Program-made: the position numbers and the translations under genes | Shown: positions 24,332-38,309 of the stretch, piece after piece | Layout: each line of letters opens with the position of its first letter | Numbering within the stretch: the stretch's first letter is position 1 | From: Dreissena polymorpha | Taxonomy: Eukaryota > Mollusca > Bivalvia > Myida > Dreissenidae | DNA length: 64,000 nucleotides | Reading direction: 5' to 3' | NCBI RefSeq assembly: GCF_020536995.1 | Contig: NC_068356.1 | Span: forward strand, 80,214,107-80,278,106 | Notes under the pieces: model-generated | Database searches by the model: none | The model's input: only the letters and a program-made list of their open reading frames with translations | What the model was told of the DNA's origin: nothing

Positions 24332-25189
24332 ATGTAGCGATGCATATCTAATGTTAAGGTACCGTAAATGTTAGTTCCGTTTACGAAATTGGCTATCTGG
24401 ATCATCGAAATGTTATTTTCAATAGGAATTTTATTGCTAGCCTGTTTCGGTGTAGCTGTTTTTTGTTATGGCTTGCGAGTATTTGAAAATGTTGTTTTTC
24501 GTTTTTCCTCCATACAGTTTTATTTTTATTTATTTTTTTTGATTGCTGTTCTTTGCTTGAAGAAATCCCTTCAGGATAGTGTCATTTAAGTGCATGTTAA
24601 ACTGTTTTCAGAACAATTCCTCATGCTAAAGGGACAAGTACATACAAAGACAGGCTAACATTTTACCCGATTACTATACAATTTGTGACCAGAACATGAT
24701 GTATGAATATGATTTGGCATTGGGAATGTATTTAAACAACTTAAAAATGTATTTTATTTCCTACCGATTGTGTACTGTGTTTTAAGCTTTCCGAGATCAA
24801 ATCAACAAGTATTTTTGCAACAAAGTATATTTTTTCGTGTGAGTATACTGAACACATTTGATGATGTAGATAAGAAGCATTTTGCGTTCCAGGTAAGTAT
24901 CCAACTTCAACTTCAACTTCAATGGAATACTCTTCAACGCCACGGTGGACATCTACTGAAGAGGGTAATATCAATAATATTTTTATTGAAATGATAGTGT
25001 TGCATTGGTCTCTTTTCAGTACTCGTTTTACATGAGCAGGATAGAGGACAGACTGTAATATAACCTCGAAGCAGGCATGAAACCCTATAGCTACAGACTC
25101 CAACTCAGACACATTTCAATTCACAAGGTAACTAGTTTACAACAACAATCATCAATATTAAACCACCTTGCTATTTTGATTATAAATGT
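24332..25189. other. Interior of the 4.4-kb element, no gene recognised
   Basis: Frames at 24368 (+) and 24741 (-) have no domain signatures. A CTTCAA-rich short repeat occurs near 24902. No transposase motif was seen. Confidence 0.4.
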
Positions 25190-26890
25190 CGTGTCCAAAG
25201 CATAGGACAGAATAGAAAGTTTATTTACGATTTAAGCATATACAGCCCATCGTCACAATAACAATATAGCAATAATCAATACACATAAATACTCATGCAT
25301 CAAAATAACAACAATTTTGTTTATGCATTTTTACTAATATATGATTTTTGTGAGAATGTAATATGTAAGAGAAGGCTCTTTATTAATTTTTAACAAAGTT
25401 AAATGGATGTAAAAATCCGTAATTGATTGAGAAAAATAATGCGGTTAGATAATATATACAAAATTCCAATTAGGGGGAAAAAACTTATCTATATATTTTT
25501 GGCTCTAAGTTTAAATGCTTTAATACAGAAATTAGGAAGACGTATCAGTATAGATTTTCTAGTCTCGTTAAATTATTGAAAAATTTAAACATACTTGGTC
25601 TTCTTCTGTAAACATCAGGTATAAATGTATTTCTAAAATTATCATACAACGGGCATATCAAAACAAAATGGTACTCATCTTCAATTTCATAAAGTGTACC
25701 ACGGAGTGTATATTTAATCTAGAGTCCGTGAGTGTACATAATTCACAAATTCTTTCATTTCTTGGAATGTTTTGGTGCCTACCAGTTTCTATATATAGAA
25801 CATGAGAAGATGGTCTTAATTTTGCAATAAATTTTCTAAATTTAGAATTTTCATTTTTTTCTAAGTAAATGGATCTTTCAAAGATGGGTTTCAATTCCTT
25901 GTAAAGAAATAGTGATGAAGTGTCATTAACATCAGTTCGCCATTTTGAAATAAACAAATCATGTAATCTATTGCGAAACAATACAATAACGCTGTTAACA
26001 TTTACAGATTCTGGATATATCCACATATCTTTAAAACCTGACTCTTGCAAAAGTTTTCGAACGTTTGATGCCCATGACTTTGAGTGGGGGTGATCACATG
26101 CTTCTTTACATTGTCTATGAATAATATTGTTTAAAACACAGTTGGACGATTTTTCGTTGAACAATTTTTAGAAATATCTAACTTCTCGTAAATATCTACA
26201 TATATACATCGGGTATCTACCAACTTCGGAATAATAAGCATTTGAATTTGTAGAAGTTTTCACATTTAAAAGCCATTTGCAGAATTTGCATTGGACTTGC
26301 TCAATATGTTCAGCTTTAGTAAATCCCACACCTCGCTTCCATAATTAAGAATCGAGGCAACATATGCATCAACCAGATTAAACATGATTTTAACAGGTAC
26401 ATTCAATGATTTTGTAATCGTAAATAATGAGTTCATCGCCCTAAGCGCTTTGGAAAACAAAGTATTTGTGGCTTGTATAAACGCGCCACTGCGTGACATA
26501 ATTATTCCTAAATAATTAAAATTCTTCACGATTTCAAGAGCAGTGTTCTTATAAACCCAATTATATCCCTTTTTTAATCTACTTTTATGAAAGATGACAA
26601 TTTTTGTCTTGTCAACATTGACAGTTATTTTCCACTTCATGCAATACTCTAACAAATTGTTCAGAGAAGATTGTAATCCTTTAGAGGATTCAGATATTAA
26701 TACTGCGTCGTCGGCGAATAAAAGAATATGGATTGATAATTGATCAATAGTAATGCCCGCATTTATATCAGCTTGCAAGTGCAACTCAATTTCATTTAAG
26801 AATAATGAAAACATTATGGGGAACATATCTCACCTTGTAACAAACCGATGTCGGATTCAAAAAATTATGAAATACTATTCATATGCTTAA
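25190..26890 (-). mobile_element. 5'-truncated LINE: reverse transcriptase half, C-terminal region and 3' end
   Basis: Reading downward from 26890, the minus strand gives GLLQGE then SPIMFSLFLNEIE, the catalytic block LLFADDAVLISES, VNVDKTKIVIF, FNYLGIIMS and NYGSEVWDLL. After degraded sequence it continues with a C-terminal part (25658-26164) that includes SSHVLYIETGRH and a CELC motif. The 3' end near 25200-25240 reads AAATCGTAAATAAACTTTC, with a polyadenylation signal. The order and motifs are those of animal non-LTR reverse transcriptases of a type common in bivalves; the clade is not decided. The reading frame is interrupted more than once. Confidence 0.85.
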
Positions 26891-26959
26891 CACCCAATTT
26901 AATCTGATTATACAAAGATAAAAAAACGGACAACAGTTATAAAGATAACGAAGCTTTAT

Positions 26960-27205
26960 TTAACGTCGCATATAATCAACACGTAGCTATATAGCTATTG
27001 TGCGACAAACAAGGTATCCACTAACGAATACTTACCTGGCTGCTTCGATTTATCTTCCCAGTGCTACCCATTTAATGCTGAGCATCAAGCATGGGAGCCA
27101 CTAGTACCATTTTTTACGACTTTGGTATGTCGCGGCCGAGAATCGAACCCACGACATCCCCGCACTCGAAGCGGACGCTCTACCACTAGGCTATAATTGC
27201 AGTTT
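26960..27205 (-). mobile_element. tRNA-derived SINE
   Basis: On the minus strand the head reads TAGCCTAGTGGTAGAGCG (box A) and GTGGGTTCGATTCTCGG (box B), followed by a conserved body containing ACTAGTGGCTCCCATGC and GGGTAGCACTGGGAAG. It lies inside the 4.4-kb element and so is younger than that insertion, or was carried with it. Confidence 0.78.
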
Positions 27206-27663
27206 TGTATACACTGTCATAAGTACGCCTTATTGTCAGTGAGTAAGATATTTCACTTTAATATCTCAGTCTTTTCTCTCCATCTCTTTATCTTTTTATA
27301 AATCAAAGGGTATTTAATTAAAGATATTTTTGTGTAGTGTTAGTCCTTTGGTATTTAAAGTTGATTTGCTTTGTAAAGCAAGTCAGTTTTTTGTTTCAAA
27401 TAGATTTTTGTAAAGCAGATCTTGATTATTTAAAGTATAGGTTATTTACGTTTAAAGATAGGCTTTGATTGGTTAGAGTAAAGCACACTTCTTTATAAAG
27501 CCTATCATTGGTATTACTTTGTTAATTCATAGAGCAGTTGGTTAAAGTAAATTTTTGAAGTAAGCAAATTAAATTATTTTTTTGCATTTGAAGATATTCA
27601 GTGTCCACGCATGTGTATTTTGAAATATAATTGATATTAAGATACTTAGTAAATTTTGTGATT
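27206..27663. other. Interior of the 4.4-kb element, T- and TAAAG-rich, no gene
   Basis: Frequent GTAAAGC and TTTAAAG words recur irregularly, for instance near 27390, 27412, 27479 and 27494. No coding region. Confidence 0.4.
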
Positions 27664-28203
27664 ACCAGAACATGCCAATGCGAGGTTGTTTTAGACTTAG
27701 GCGGAGAAAACGGTATTCCTTGAAATGTGCGTGCTCAATATCAGGTTGTTCAAGTAGTTGTCCGTGTATAAGAGCCATGTGCGTGCTCAATTTCAATCGT
27801 CAAAACCAATCGAAACTCAACTTAACCTTGAAAATAACGCCATGAGCAATCGATTTAAAAATACTTTTTGTCAACCAAAATGCGTCCACATGAACGACTT
27901 GTACTTAAACAGTGCAAATTAGTGTGAAAACAGTGATATTATTGTTAGTCCGTGTTCAATGTCAATTAACGGTTCAGGAAATCGCGAAATATTCCATGAG
28001 TTATCTCCAGACTCAGACCAACAAGAGGAAAGCGGTTGATACTCGCTGAAACCGCTTTCGGTTGGCCCTATGGTAGGCGTCATCCGATTAAAAACAAGTA
28101 AGTAATAAGGTAGATGTACCTCTTTGAAGACTCAATTTCTCCATCGAATCGAGGCATTGGCGGCCATTTTTTCTCAAATCTGACCACGTGATTCCCCGCA
28201 TTG
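27664..28203 (-). repeat. Right terminal inverted repeat of the 4.4-kb element
   Basis: Inverted partner of 23808-24331, ending CACGTGATTCCCCGCATTG next to the TATA flank. Frames overlapping its outer edge are mixed from element and fossil and are not genes. Confidence 0.82.
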
Positions 28204-28236
28204 TATATGCAAACAGGAATGACTCCGCCGACAGAT

Positions 28237-30030
28237 CTATAGTACCATGTCCAAGTGAAGGACTCTCGTACTGGCGCAGGTAAAATGACATATGTATGTT
28301 TTCATGTTGTTTCCGTTATTGTCACGTACACTAAGAGCTCCAGAATAGGCAACACCTGTATACGTGAACGGGGCTACGTCTGACACTCTTGTCTTCGGTA
28401 ACGTAGGAGGGTCTGGTGCTTTGTATGGTCTACCAGAAACCTTTCTGCAGGTCACGCACTTTCGTCATACCGAACGAACGCTATGACATATAGTTGGTAT
28501 CCAGTATTTTCCTCTCAGGAGTGTTATACTTGAGCTGGGTCCGGCATGGTGTAAGCTCCCATGAGCGTCCTTGACTACCAGGTGCGCGAGTGCATGCTTT
28601 GCCGACAGCAAAATCGGATGTATCGTCTCTTCTTCTAAGGCTGCATTATGAATGCGTCCATCACAGCGAATCACATCGTCCTTCATGAAAAGCTTAAGCT
28701 GTTAAACAAGCGGCGATACCTTCTTGTTATCTGTTAAACACTGGATTTCTTCAGGATATGATGTCATCTGGCAGGTTCCAATGTATTCTGTTTCAGCTTC
28801 TGTCATTTCTTGAATGGTTAGCTCTATGCCTGCTGGTTTGCGTCCATTGCGACAATAATGAATACATCGCAGAACATTGGCAGTCACTCTGATAAGTTTC
28901 TGAAACGAACTGAATCTGTTCATGTCAATAAATTCTTGCGAATTATTTGTTGCCGTTAGTGTTGCAACAGTAACCATGTAACTCGTTGGTCATTGCCACT
29001 CCAACCAAGCATCGGGTGTAGAAAGCCACGTCGGTCCTTTGAACCACAGTTCACTCAATTGTAGTTGTAATGCTGATAACCCTCGTGTCAATAAATCGGC
29101 GGGATTTTCATGAGTCGGGCAATACCTCCACTTCCGGTTCTGAGTCAAACTTTGTATTTCTGTCAGTCTGTTCTGAACAAATCGTAGTAGCGTTTTCTTT
29201 GATACTAACCGGTGAAAAACGACTTGGCTATCAGACCATAGGTAAATATCAAAGAGGCCTGTTTGTTGTATGATGTTGGCACAGACGGGCACCTGTCACT
29301 GCCACCATCAACTACAATCTCGGTATGGTTAACTTTTTCAATGGAGCGACGCGATTTTTTTAACATAATCAGCGTGGTCTCGAAACCCCTGGAAATGTAT
29401 GCTACCGCGCCATATGACGACATGCTGACATCACAGAATACATGAAGTTTTGTTTCAGCGATGACGTCATGGTTGCCATGGAAGTAGCTACGTCTGAAAT
29501 TGATTTTACTGAAGAGTTCAGGTCCGACGCAACATTACGCCATTGGTTTTGTACATCAATTGGTAATGGGCTGTCCCAATCGAATTTCTGTTGCCACGAT
29601 ACTTGAAGAATAATCTTCACCCTCACTGTAATAGGACTCAGTAATCCTAGTCGATCAAAGACTCGTGAGATTTGTTGTAAAATTGCACGTTTGGTTATCA
29701 CACATTTTGTTTCTATCTGTCTTTCCGCAAACGTCAATGTATCTTGTTTAAAGATCAATTTCATTCCAAGAATTTTGGTACAATTGCCCTCCGTGTATAG
29801 CAATTTCTCTTTAGCTGCCTTAGCACGAAGTTGTTCACTATTTGAGTTCCAAGCACGTAGATTAAAACCTGCCGCTGACATCAGTTTTCTCGAAGTTGAA
29901 AACAGCTGAAGAATATCGTGTTCATTAGAGAAACTTGATAACACGTTGTCAACGTACAAATCTCTTTTCAAATAATTGATCACCTATTCACTACTGTTAA
30001 GTTCAAGATGCTTACTCATTGTAACAATTT
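28237..30030 (-). mobile_element. BEL/Pao fossil: reverse transcriptase end, RNase H and integrase N-terminal part
   Basis: Minus-strand signatures in order: RDLYVDNVLSSF and GFNLRAWNSN (reverse transcriptase), RVFDRLGLLSPITV and QKFDWDSPLP (Pao-specific region), LWSDSQVV and CPTHENPADLLTRG (RNase H), HPILLSAKHALAHLVV with HHAG (integrase zinc-binding), and a CRKVSGRPYKAPDPP segment before the core. Family assignment is firm. Broken fossil. Confidence 0.85.
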
Positions 30031-30039
30031 CTTGATTTT

Positions 30040-31045
30040 TTCTTGATAATCTGTGGGGGTTTTCAGGTTGAGGGGAAAGGTAGCGAGGCCCTGCAGTAAG
30101 GGAATTTTGCGTCATTTTACTTGAAAATGGGAATTTTAACCTTGTTGTATAACTGTGTGTTTAAAAGGGTTAATTCACATTCAATAGCTTATACAGTGTT
30201 TAATAAAGTTATAGAATCACATTTCCAGCTCATTAGCTATTCTCTTAGAGGATACATTTTAAGATAAGACAAAACCGTCATGTAAAACAATATTCTTCAA
30301 AGCCAAAGACTTCAATGCAGATGGAAGAAGTCATGTAATACGTTGGGCAAAGAAGATAAATATGAGTAGGCAACCAAAATGTGAAAAACTTGAAAAACAT
30401 AAGTAAATCTTTTTAATTTCAGTTCTTAAACCAGGTCAGATTTTCAGGTAAATACATGTATATTGATTATCACTTATAAAATCACCAGTTGACTTTGACA
30501 AATTTAACTACTTATTACTAAGCAATGAGGCAATGACTGCTTTGAATTACCTCCCTTTCATGTTGTACAAAGTACCTGACTAGCCACCATTTGTTAAAAA
30601 AACACACGAGAAAGCCAATAATTTTGTCTAACATGTTTTGTTTTAGATAGAGCTAGCTATATTAATTGAAAAGATGCCTGTTTCCACCCTTCTTTATCAT
30701 TATTTCTTCGAAAATCAACAAATAACGGGGTCGCGGAAACCGATGACAAATGAAAAATCGCCGAATTTCGGCTTCAGTTTTCTCATATTAGAGGTCACAT
30801 AATTGTTTGAAATGAAATTTTTTATTGTTTTGATACATGTTTTCTTACATGTTTCTCATAATTTGGACTGAATTTATGGAATAAAACTTTATCGACAACA
30901 TGAGGGGAATTTTCTTCAGAAAAAGGGGAAATTCATATATGTTTTAAGGAGGGTATGATATTCGGCCCCAAAATGGCCCCAACAAAACACTGACTACCCT
31001 GCTTGCTTCAAATACTATTGTCATCAATAGTCTTGTGAGTTATTT
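30040..31045. other. No gene recognised; possibly an unclassified insertion within the fossil
   Basis: Motifs such as GGCCCCAAAATGGCCCC near 30963 and GTCGCGGAAACCGATG near 30730 look like parts of an interspersed repeat, but no ends or coding region could be defined. Confidence 0.3.
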
Positions 31046-31046
31046 T

Positions 31047-31480
31047 ACGTTGGGCGCCATTATAGCTCTGGGGTTTGTTTGGGTCATAACCCACAGTAGA
31101 GGAAGAATAACTCAATACGGATCAGTTTCTCGTTTCAATGTATTTATATTAAGATATAATTCAAAGATATTTCATCAGGATGTAGTTAATCTATGGCTAT
31201 GCTCCATTCTGTAAAATAAACAATTACATATTAAGACTTACATGCATGATGCATAATAAAGATGATAATATTATAATTATACTATTAATAAGACGTCGTG
31301 TTCTAGTGGCCAATAACACCTGAACATTAAACATTATTTTGCAATAAAATTATTAACAAACATATAAAGCAATAAACATATATCACATGACAAGAACAGT
31401 ACATATCACATAGCACACAGTTTAATTACGAATTGTTGGAATTAAATGGCTCCTCGTTCTTCTACACTTGACGCTCACCT
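31047..31480 (-). mobile_element. Possible 5' LTR edge with tRNA-Lys-type primer-binding site
   Basis: On the minus strand TGGCGCCCAACGT at 31047-31059 matches the start of a primer-binding site complementary to tRNA-Lys. The sequence just before it (31060 upward) has LTR-like features, including ATATAAATA near 31138. A matching second LTR was not found, so the far edge is open. Fossil. Confidence 0.38.
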
Positions 31481-31699
31481 GTAATTTAATCATGCACAAC
31501 CATTATTAAGTGCACTGATTAGTAATGAAGTAAAACAATAACAGATAGAAAAATATCAAAAGAAACAATGGTATCCATATGGTTCAACATGAACAGCATG
31601 TTAAATCCTTCTTTAAATACAAAAGAAATAATAACAATGGATTAAATACAGTTCATAACAACCAAAAACAACATACCAACCAGTTGAAATCCTGATTAA

Positions 31700-32015
31700 A
31701 TACTAATAAATTGTATGAAGAACAAGAGCACCGCATAGAGGGTTCCAACGCTCGGCTGCGGGTGCAGTTTTAAAAAAATAAAACTTATCAGAAGATTTTT
31801 TTTTAGAGGTCACAGTGACCTTGACCTTTGACCTAGTGACCCAAAAATGGGTATGGCGTGTAGAACACATCAAGGTGCAGCTACGTATGAAGTTCCAAAG
31901 TTGTAGGTGGTAGCACTTTGATTTTAAAGCCAATGTAAAGGTTTTAGCACGCCGCCGGACGGCGGACGACGAGCTGGCTATGACAATACCTCGGGTTTTC
32001 TCCGGAAACAGCCGA
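31700..32015. mobile_element. Short interspersed repeat with a TGACCT array core
   Basis: Between a GGAAGA/CTCGG-type left side and a tail GCCGCCGGACGGCGGACGAC, with the end TTTTCTCCGG...CCGAGCTAAAA, lies the core AGGTCACAGTGACC followed by TTGACCTTTGACCTAGTGACC (31806-31842). The same core occurs in the 145-bp units at 45-53 kb although the flanks differ. Confidence 0.6.
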
Positions 32016-34531
<2,516 letters not shown>

Positions 34532-34584
34532 CAAAGTCTCTATTAGCCTTGTTGTATTTAAACAAAAACGCTGTATTTATTTTT

Positions 34585-34620
34585 TGCCGAAGCTTTCGAC
34601 CTCACGGTCTTCATCAGCGG
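34585..34620 (-). ncRNA. Hammerhead-ribozyme-like core, possibly degenerate
   Basis: The minus strand reads CTGATGA (34611-34617), a GACC-GTGA-GGTC hairpin, then GAAA (34594-34597). This is the order of the conserved hammerhead core: CUGAUGA, helix II, GAAA. GC-TTCG-GC follows as a possible two-pair helix III. The outer bases GCCG and CGGC also pair. A canonical UH cleavage triplet and helix I could not be placed. Hammerheads of this minimal kind are known in Penelope-like elements, and the flanking repeats at 34639-34835 would suit an element end. A coincidence is possible. Confidence 0.28.
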
Positions 34621-34638
34621 CCATTTTTTTATTTTTCA

Positions 34639-34835
34639 ATGTCAATAAGTTAAACAGCTGATAGATATATATACTTATTGACATCTGTATACCAAATCAT
34701 GACTTTTGTCAATTGAGATATATATGATTTTGGGATACAGATGTCAATAAGTTAAACATTAAATACATATATAATCAATTGACACAAGTCATGATTTGGG
34801 GATACAGATGTCAATAAGTTAAACAGCTGATAGAC
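34639..34835. repeat. Mixed direct and inverted repeats around TGTCAATAAGTTAAAC
   Basis: TGTCAATAAGTTAAAC occurs at about 34640, 34742 and 34810, the first and last followed by AGCTGATAGA. An inverted pair of about 55 bp (34671-34728 and 34765-34820) contains CAAATCATGACTT / AAGTCATGATTTG and ATCTGTATACC / GGGATACAGAT. This may be the end region of an element. Confidence 0.65.
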
Positions 34836-34979
34836 ACTGTGAGCGAGTTTGATAGGAAAACGGGATACATTAAAGTCAACAATTTACAGATACCCGTTTA
34901 AAAATATTTTTTTTCAAATGTTGATATGGGGAGAGTTAGCAAGCCTTGTATTACACGGAGTCGTGCATAGCAGGGGAGG

Positions 34980-35083
34980 TAAACCAAACTAAGAGGTAGC
35001 CATTAGTGAAATTGTTTGGAGATGACTGTTTGTTGTTGACAGTGACTGTTATTGTAATGGCTACCTCTTAATTTGTTTCACAG
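34980..35083. repeat. Hairpin with 25-bp arms
   Basis: AAACCAAACTAAGAGGTAGC on the left and GCTACCTCTTAATTTGTTT on the right pair with few mismatches around a loop of about 54 bp. Likely a small MITE remnant. Confidence 0.55.
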
Positions 35084-36833
35084 TTGTTTCAAATTAGACT
35101 TGGAAAATTATATTTTTTCCAATTTACTTACTTACCCTATGTAAGTTTATGGTAAAATTCCGAACACTGCTCCAATGGTTTTACACAGCTCACAAGGTTT
35201 CGGGTTTCCTGGGGTGAAACAGGTGTATTTGTTAAGTTTCAGTGTATTTCCTTTTCCGTGAGAAAGTTATATTTTGGACATTGTTAATTGGATCAATCTG
35301 TATCATTTAAAAGAATCACGATGTTAACATTAGATAGCAGTGTTTGAGATTAATTTTCAATGCTGCACCAAATAACGTGTCTGTGAAACATTTGATATAG
35401 CTGGACACAAGATTTGGTTATGTGATCACATTTAGATACAGATACAAACCCAGGAAAACGTGTATTTGCAAAGATGAGAGATGTTACATATTTTCCAGAA
35501 ATAGTTGAAGGGATCTAACTGTGTTATACTGAATTCTAGATCCCGTAAGAGGCGTCTCTACTGTTAATCTTGCATTTATATGATTATGCTTCGGAGTTTG
35601 TTGTACGCTTGTAGCTAATTGGGTATGAGTGAATGAACATGTAGCCACATACGCTGTATGTCATATTAATAACAGCAGCTAGACTAAAACTAACCCTGTA
35701 GAATTAACAACAGCGGTGACGTTGGCAATACCCATCTTCGATGTTTTATTTTGTGAAAAGAGCCAATACATGATACTGTCATAGCAATGTAGTGATCAAA
35801 TTCTTTTGACTATTCAATTATAAATAACTATACAATAATAAAATATAGAAACCAAAATGTGCTGGTTCTTACTACTAGCATTGGCTATTAAATCACTATT
35901 TTACTAACATTACAGCAGTGTGATAATTATGAATGCTAATGTGTATGTGAACTGTGTTTTGTCATTTATTTAGCATTGACATGTTTTTCCTTCTTTTACA
36001 GAAACATGTAATAAGCTTTTGTAGTGTCGCACCTTGTCTCTGGGTATTTAATCTTTTCCCGGGGCTGTTTAAGCCAATGTTTTTCATAAATTAAAATCAT
36101 GTTGTTTTTTTATATGGTTTTTATGTGGACTTAGACAGATTATGAGAAGTCTTAAAGGTTTTGACATTTAAAATGTCATTGGCAATAAAAATAGGCAGAT
36201 TTGAAATATTCTTACGTAAAGAAAGACATAAAACATGTCTGCTAAACATAAGCTGGGTAGATACGCATTTATTTTACTTCAACCGTCAACACGTTTAATC
36301 ATGCGAAAATGAAAGTTAAAGAAAAGTAAAGGAAACGTGCCGACGTTGTTTATTTAGGAAATAGAAAGTGAAAAATAAATAATAAAAACATTAATAATAA
36401 TCTTCTAACAACTGAAGTGAATGATTTGTAATTAAGCCTGGTTGCTTGTAGTGGCATGAAAGATGTTTCTATTGAGCATACACTTTATACATGTATGACC
36501 TTAAAAGTTAAATATGTCATATATATTTTTGAATAATCACTTCATGCTATGCGATGTTAACATTCTTAGCATTTTCTAGGAAATCTGCTGACAGGTTTTC
36601 CACCAATGAACAGCTCGTCAAAGTGTACATGAAACCCACGCTAAAGCAACTGAAAGCAACAAAACCGAAACTGAAACTGTAATTGTCTGATACGTAAGTC
36701 CGGTGATATGATCACTTCTTATTATAAACACGGTACGGTGTATTTTGCACCAGTAGGCGATCGGATAAAACGAAATAAAAAAATATATATAAACGTCCCG
36801 CAAGCTTAGTAAACGCAGATAGAAAGACTGACG
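35084..36833. other. No gene recognised
   Basis: AT-rich DNA without exon support on either strand. Confidence 0.4.
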
Positions 36834-37060
36834 CGCAAAGCTGACAATCAATACTATCGCTTCGAAGACGCTAATGTTACGATAGGTGTAAAGAGGTCGC
36901 TAATGTTACGATCGGTGTACCCCCCCCCCCTCTAAAATCGCAAAGCTGACAATCAATACTAATCGCTTCGAAGACGCTAATGTTACGATAGGTGTAAAGA
37001 GGACGCTTAATGTTACGATCGGTGTACGCCCCCCCCCCCCCCCCCCCCTCTAAAATCGCC
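36834..37060. repeat. Tandem duplication of a 105-bp unit ending in poly-C
   Basis: The unit from CGCAAAGCTGACAATCAATA to the poly-C and TCTAAAAT is repeated from 36939. Within each unit TAATGTTACGAT is itself repeated twice. The C-run grows from about 10 to about 20 in the second copy. The Gly-rich frame on the minus strand is a by-product. Confidence 0.85.
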
Positions 37061-38179
37061 AAAGTAAAATCAATTCATTGATGTTTCACACAGTAGATCT
37101 AAATCACCCTTTTAAACTCATTTTTCTTCTTTTTCGTACACAACATTTTCCACTAATCGCAGCCAATCGCTAAATGTTTTAACTTTAGACTCTCTGTCGC
37201 CCAGTTTTTCAAGTCGAACTTTGCGATTCTGATGTATCCCTCTTTTTGCACATTGAACCAGTTAAATAAAATCTCGTTTTCATCTTGGTCATTATCTTGC
37301 TGTATGTACATACATTGTTTTCATGCTCTCCCCCTCCCTGCTGCATTCGTCACTAGCCTGATAACCGTTAGTGTGTTCATCTTTATAGCATTTTTTTCCG
37401 GCTATATCCATTCGTGTTACGTACTAACTATGCACTTTTTGGCATTATAAGAAGGTACTTCGATGAAAGTACATAAGGCGTGACATGCTTGAGAAGTGGT
37501 TGTCAAAGCCTTCAAAATCTCTAAAATCGTGGAGCTTCCGGGTAGCCCCCCACACACACACACTCACAGAATCGATAGCCTACAGCCGCGCATGTCATAG
37601 TACATTGTGGTTTTGATTTCCATTGCAAACTGTTTATCAGATTATGCTACAATCAAACATAAAACAATACACAAGAGGCTATCATGATATAAATAAAGTA
37701 ATACCGCAATATTTGTGTAGCGAATTCGATTAAAATACAATCGCATCAGAACAAAAAAGTAACAATGGTTTAAATTACTGGTCTATATATAATAGATCGG
37801 AAAATTCTAATTTTTTTTTATTGGATGGATAGTTATAAAGCACCAATTTTGTTATTGGTCTTTATAAAAAGAATGCGCGAATCATAAATAAAGTATAAAT
37901 TACGAACATTAATTATACGTATTATCAAGCATGTTTTATTCCCAGTGACAAAGACATCGCCAGGGTTGTTTTCGGTGAGTCAAGGGCGAGCACTACAAAG
38001 CACAATTGGGCGTTGCTTACACAATTTCACAATTTACAACCGGGTCCGACACCCGGGCTGCCCTTAACTTGCTATCGCAGATATTAACAGAGCTGGCATC
38101 TGACGGACGCCACAAGTAAGAAACCCATGACATTCCTAATCACACACAAGCATGGGAAGAGAGCACGCGATTCCGAGTA
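37061..38179. other. No gene recognised
   Basis: No supported exon. A short CA run lies near 37550. Confidence 0.4.
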
Positions 38180-38309
38180 TCAGAAGGCGATGAGGGCTGC
38201 CAAGTCGGCAAGAAGATGGTTAGGACAGAACCAGATATAATTTGAGGGGCCGCGGAATTCGCCTCCAACCCGAACTGGCCTTTCATCAGCGATAATCCGT
38301 ACTGACGAG
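38180..38309 (-). CDS. Candidate terminal exon, unknown
   Basis: A strong minus-strand acceptor (TTTTCGTTTTATTAACAG) leads into 42 codons and a TGA at 38180-38182. The peptide has a balanced composition: SSVRIIADERPVRVGGEF, then SNYIWFCPNHLLADLAALIAF in adjoining stretches. No family was recognised and no partner exon was found within several kb. Confidence 0.25.

Larger units (their letters stand above)
23808..28203. mobile_element. 4.4-kb DNA element with about 520-540-bp terminal inverted repeats, inserted in the BEL/Pao fossil
   Basis: The left end starts TCAATGCAGCGAATCACG and the right end is its inverted near-copy. Similarity continues inward to about 24331 and 27664. TATA flanks both sides (23804-23807 and 28204-28207), fitting a TA or TATA target duplication. 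The flanks are the two halves of an integrase coding region, so the boundaries are independently supported. The interior holds a LINE fragment and a SINE but no recognised transposase, so the element looks non-autonomous or gutted. TA duplication would suit the Tc1/mariner or a related superfamily; this is inference. Confidence 0.8.
22900..31480 (-). mobile_element. Fossil BEL/Pao-type LTR retroelement, broken and split by a later insertion
   Basis: Minus-strand remnants occur in order from high to low coordinates: a possible 5' LTR with primer-binding site (31047-31480), reverse transcriptase end, RNase H and the zinc-binding and early core parts of integrase (30030-28237), then after a foreign 4.4-kb insertion the late core and C-terminal part of integrase (23800-23150). 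The gag and protease region is missing, and unassigned DNA lies at 30040-31040. The copy is clearly dead, with at least five breaks besides the large insertion. A 3' LTR is only a guess near 22900-23010. Old, because it has gathered other insertions. Confidence 0.65.

Noticed and set aside
27120-27205. Possible tRNA gene on the minus strand
   Set aside because: Arms do not close as a working tRNA and a conserved SINE body follows.
36877-37062. Gly-rich minus-strand frame
   Set aside because: Gly runs are the poly-C tracts; the frame spans a tandem duplication.
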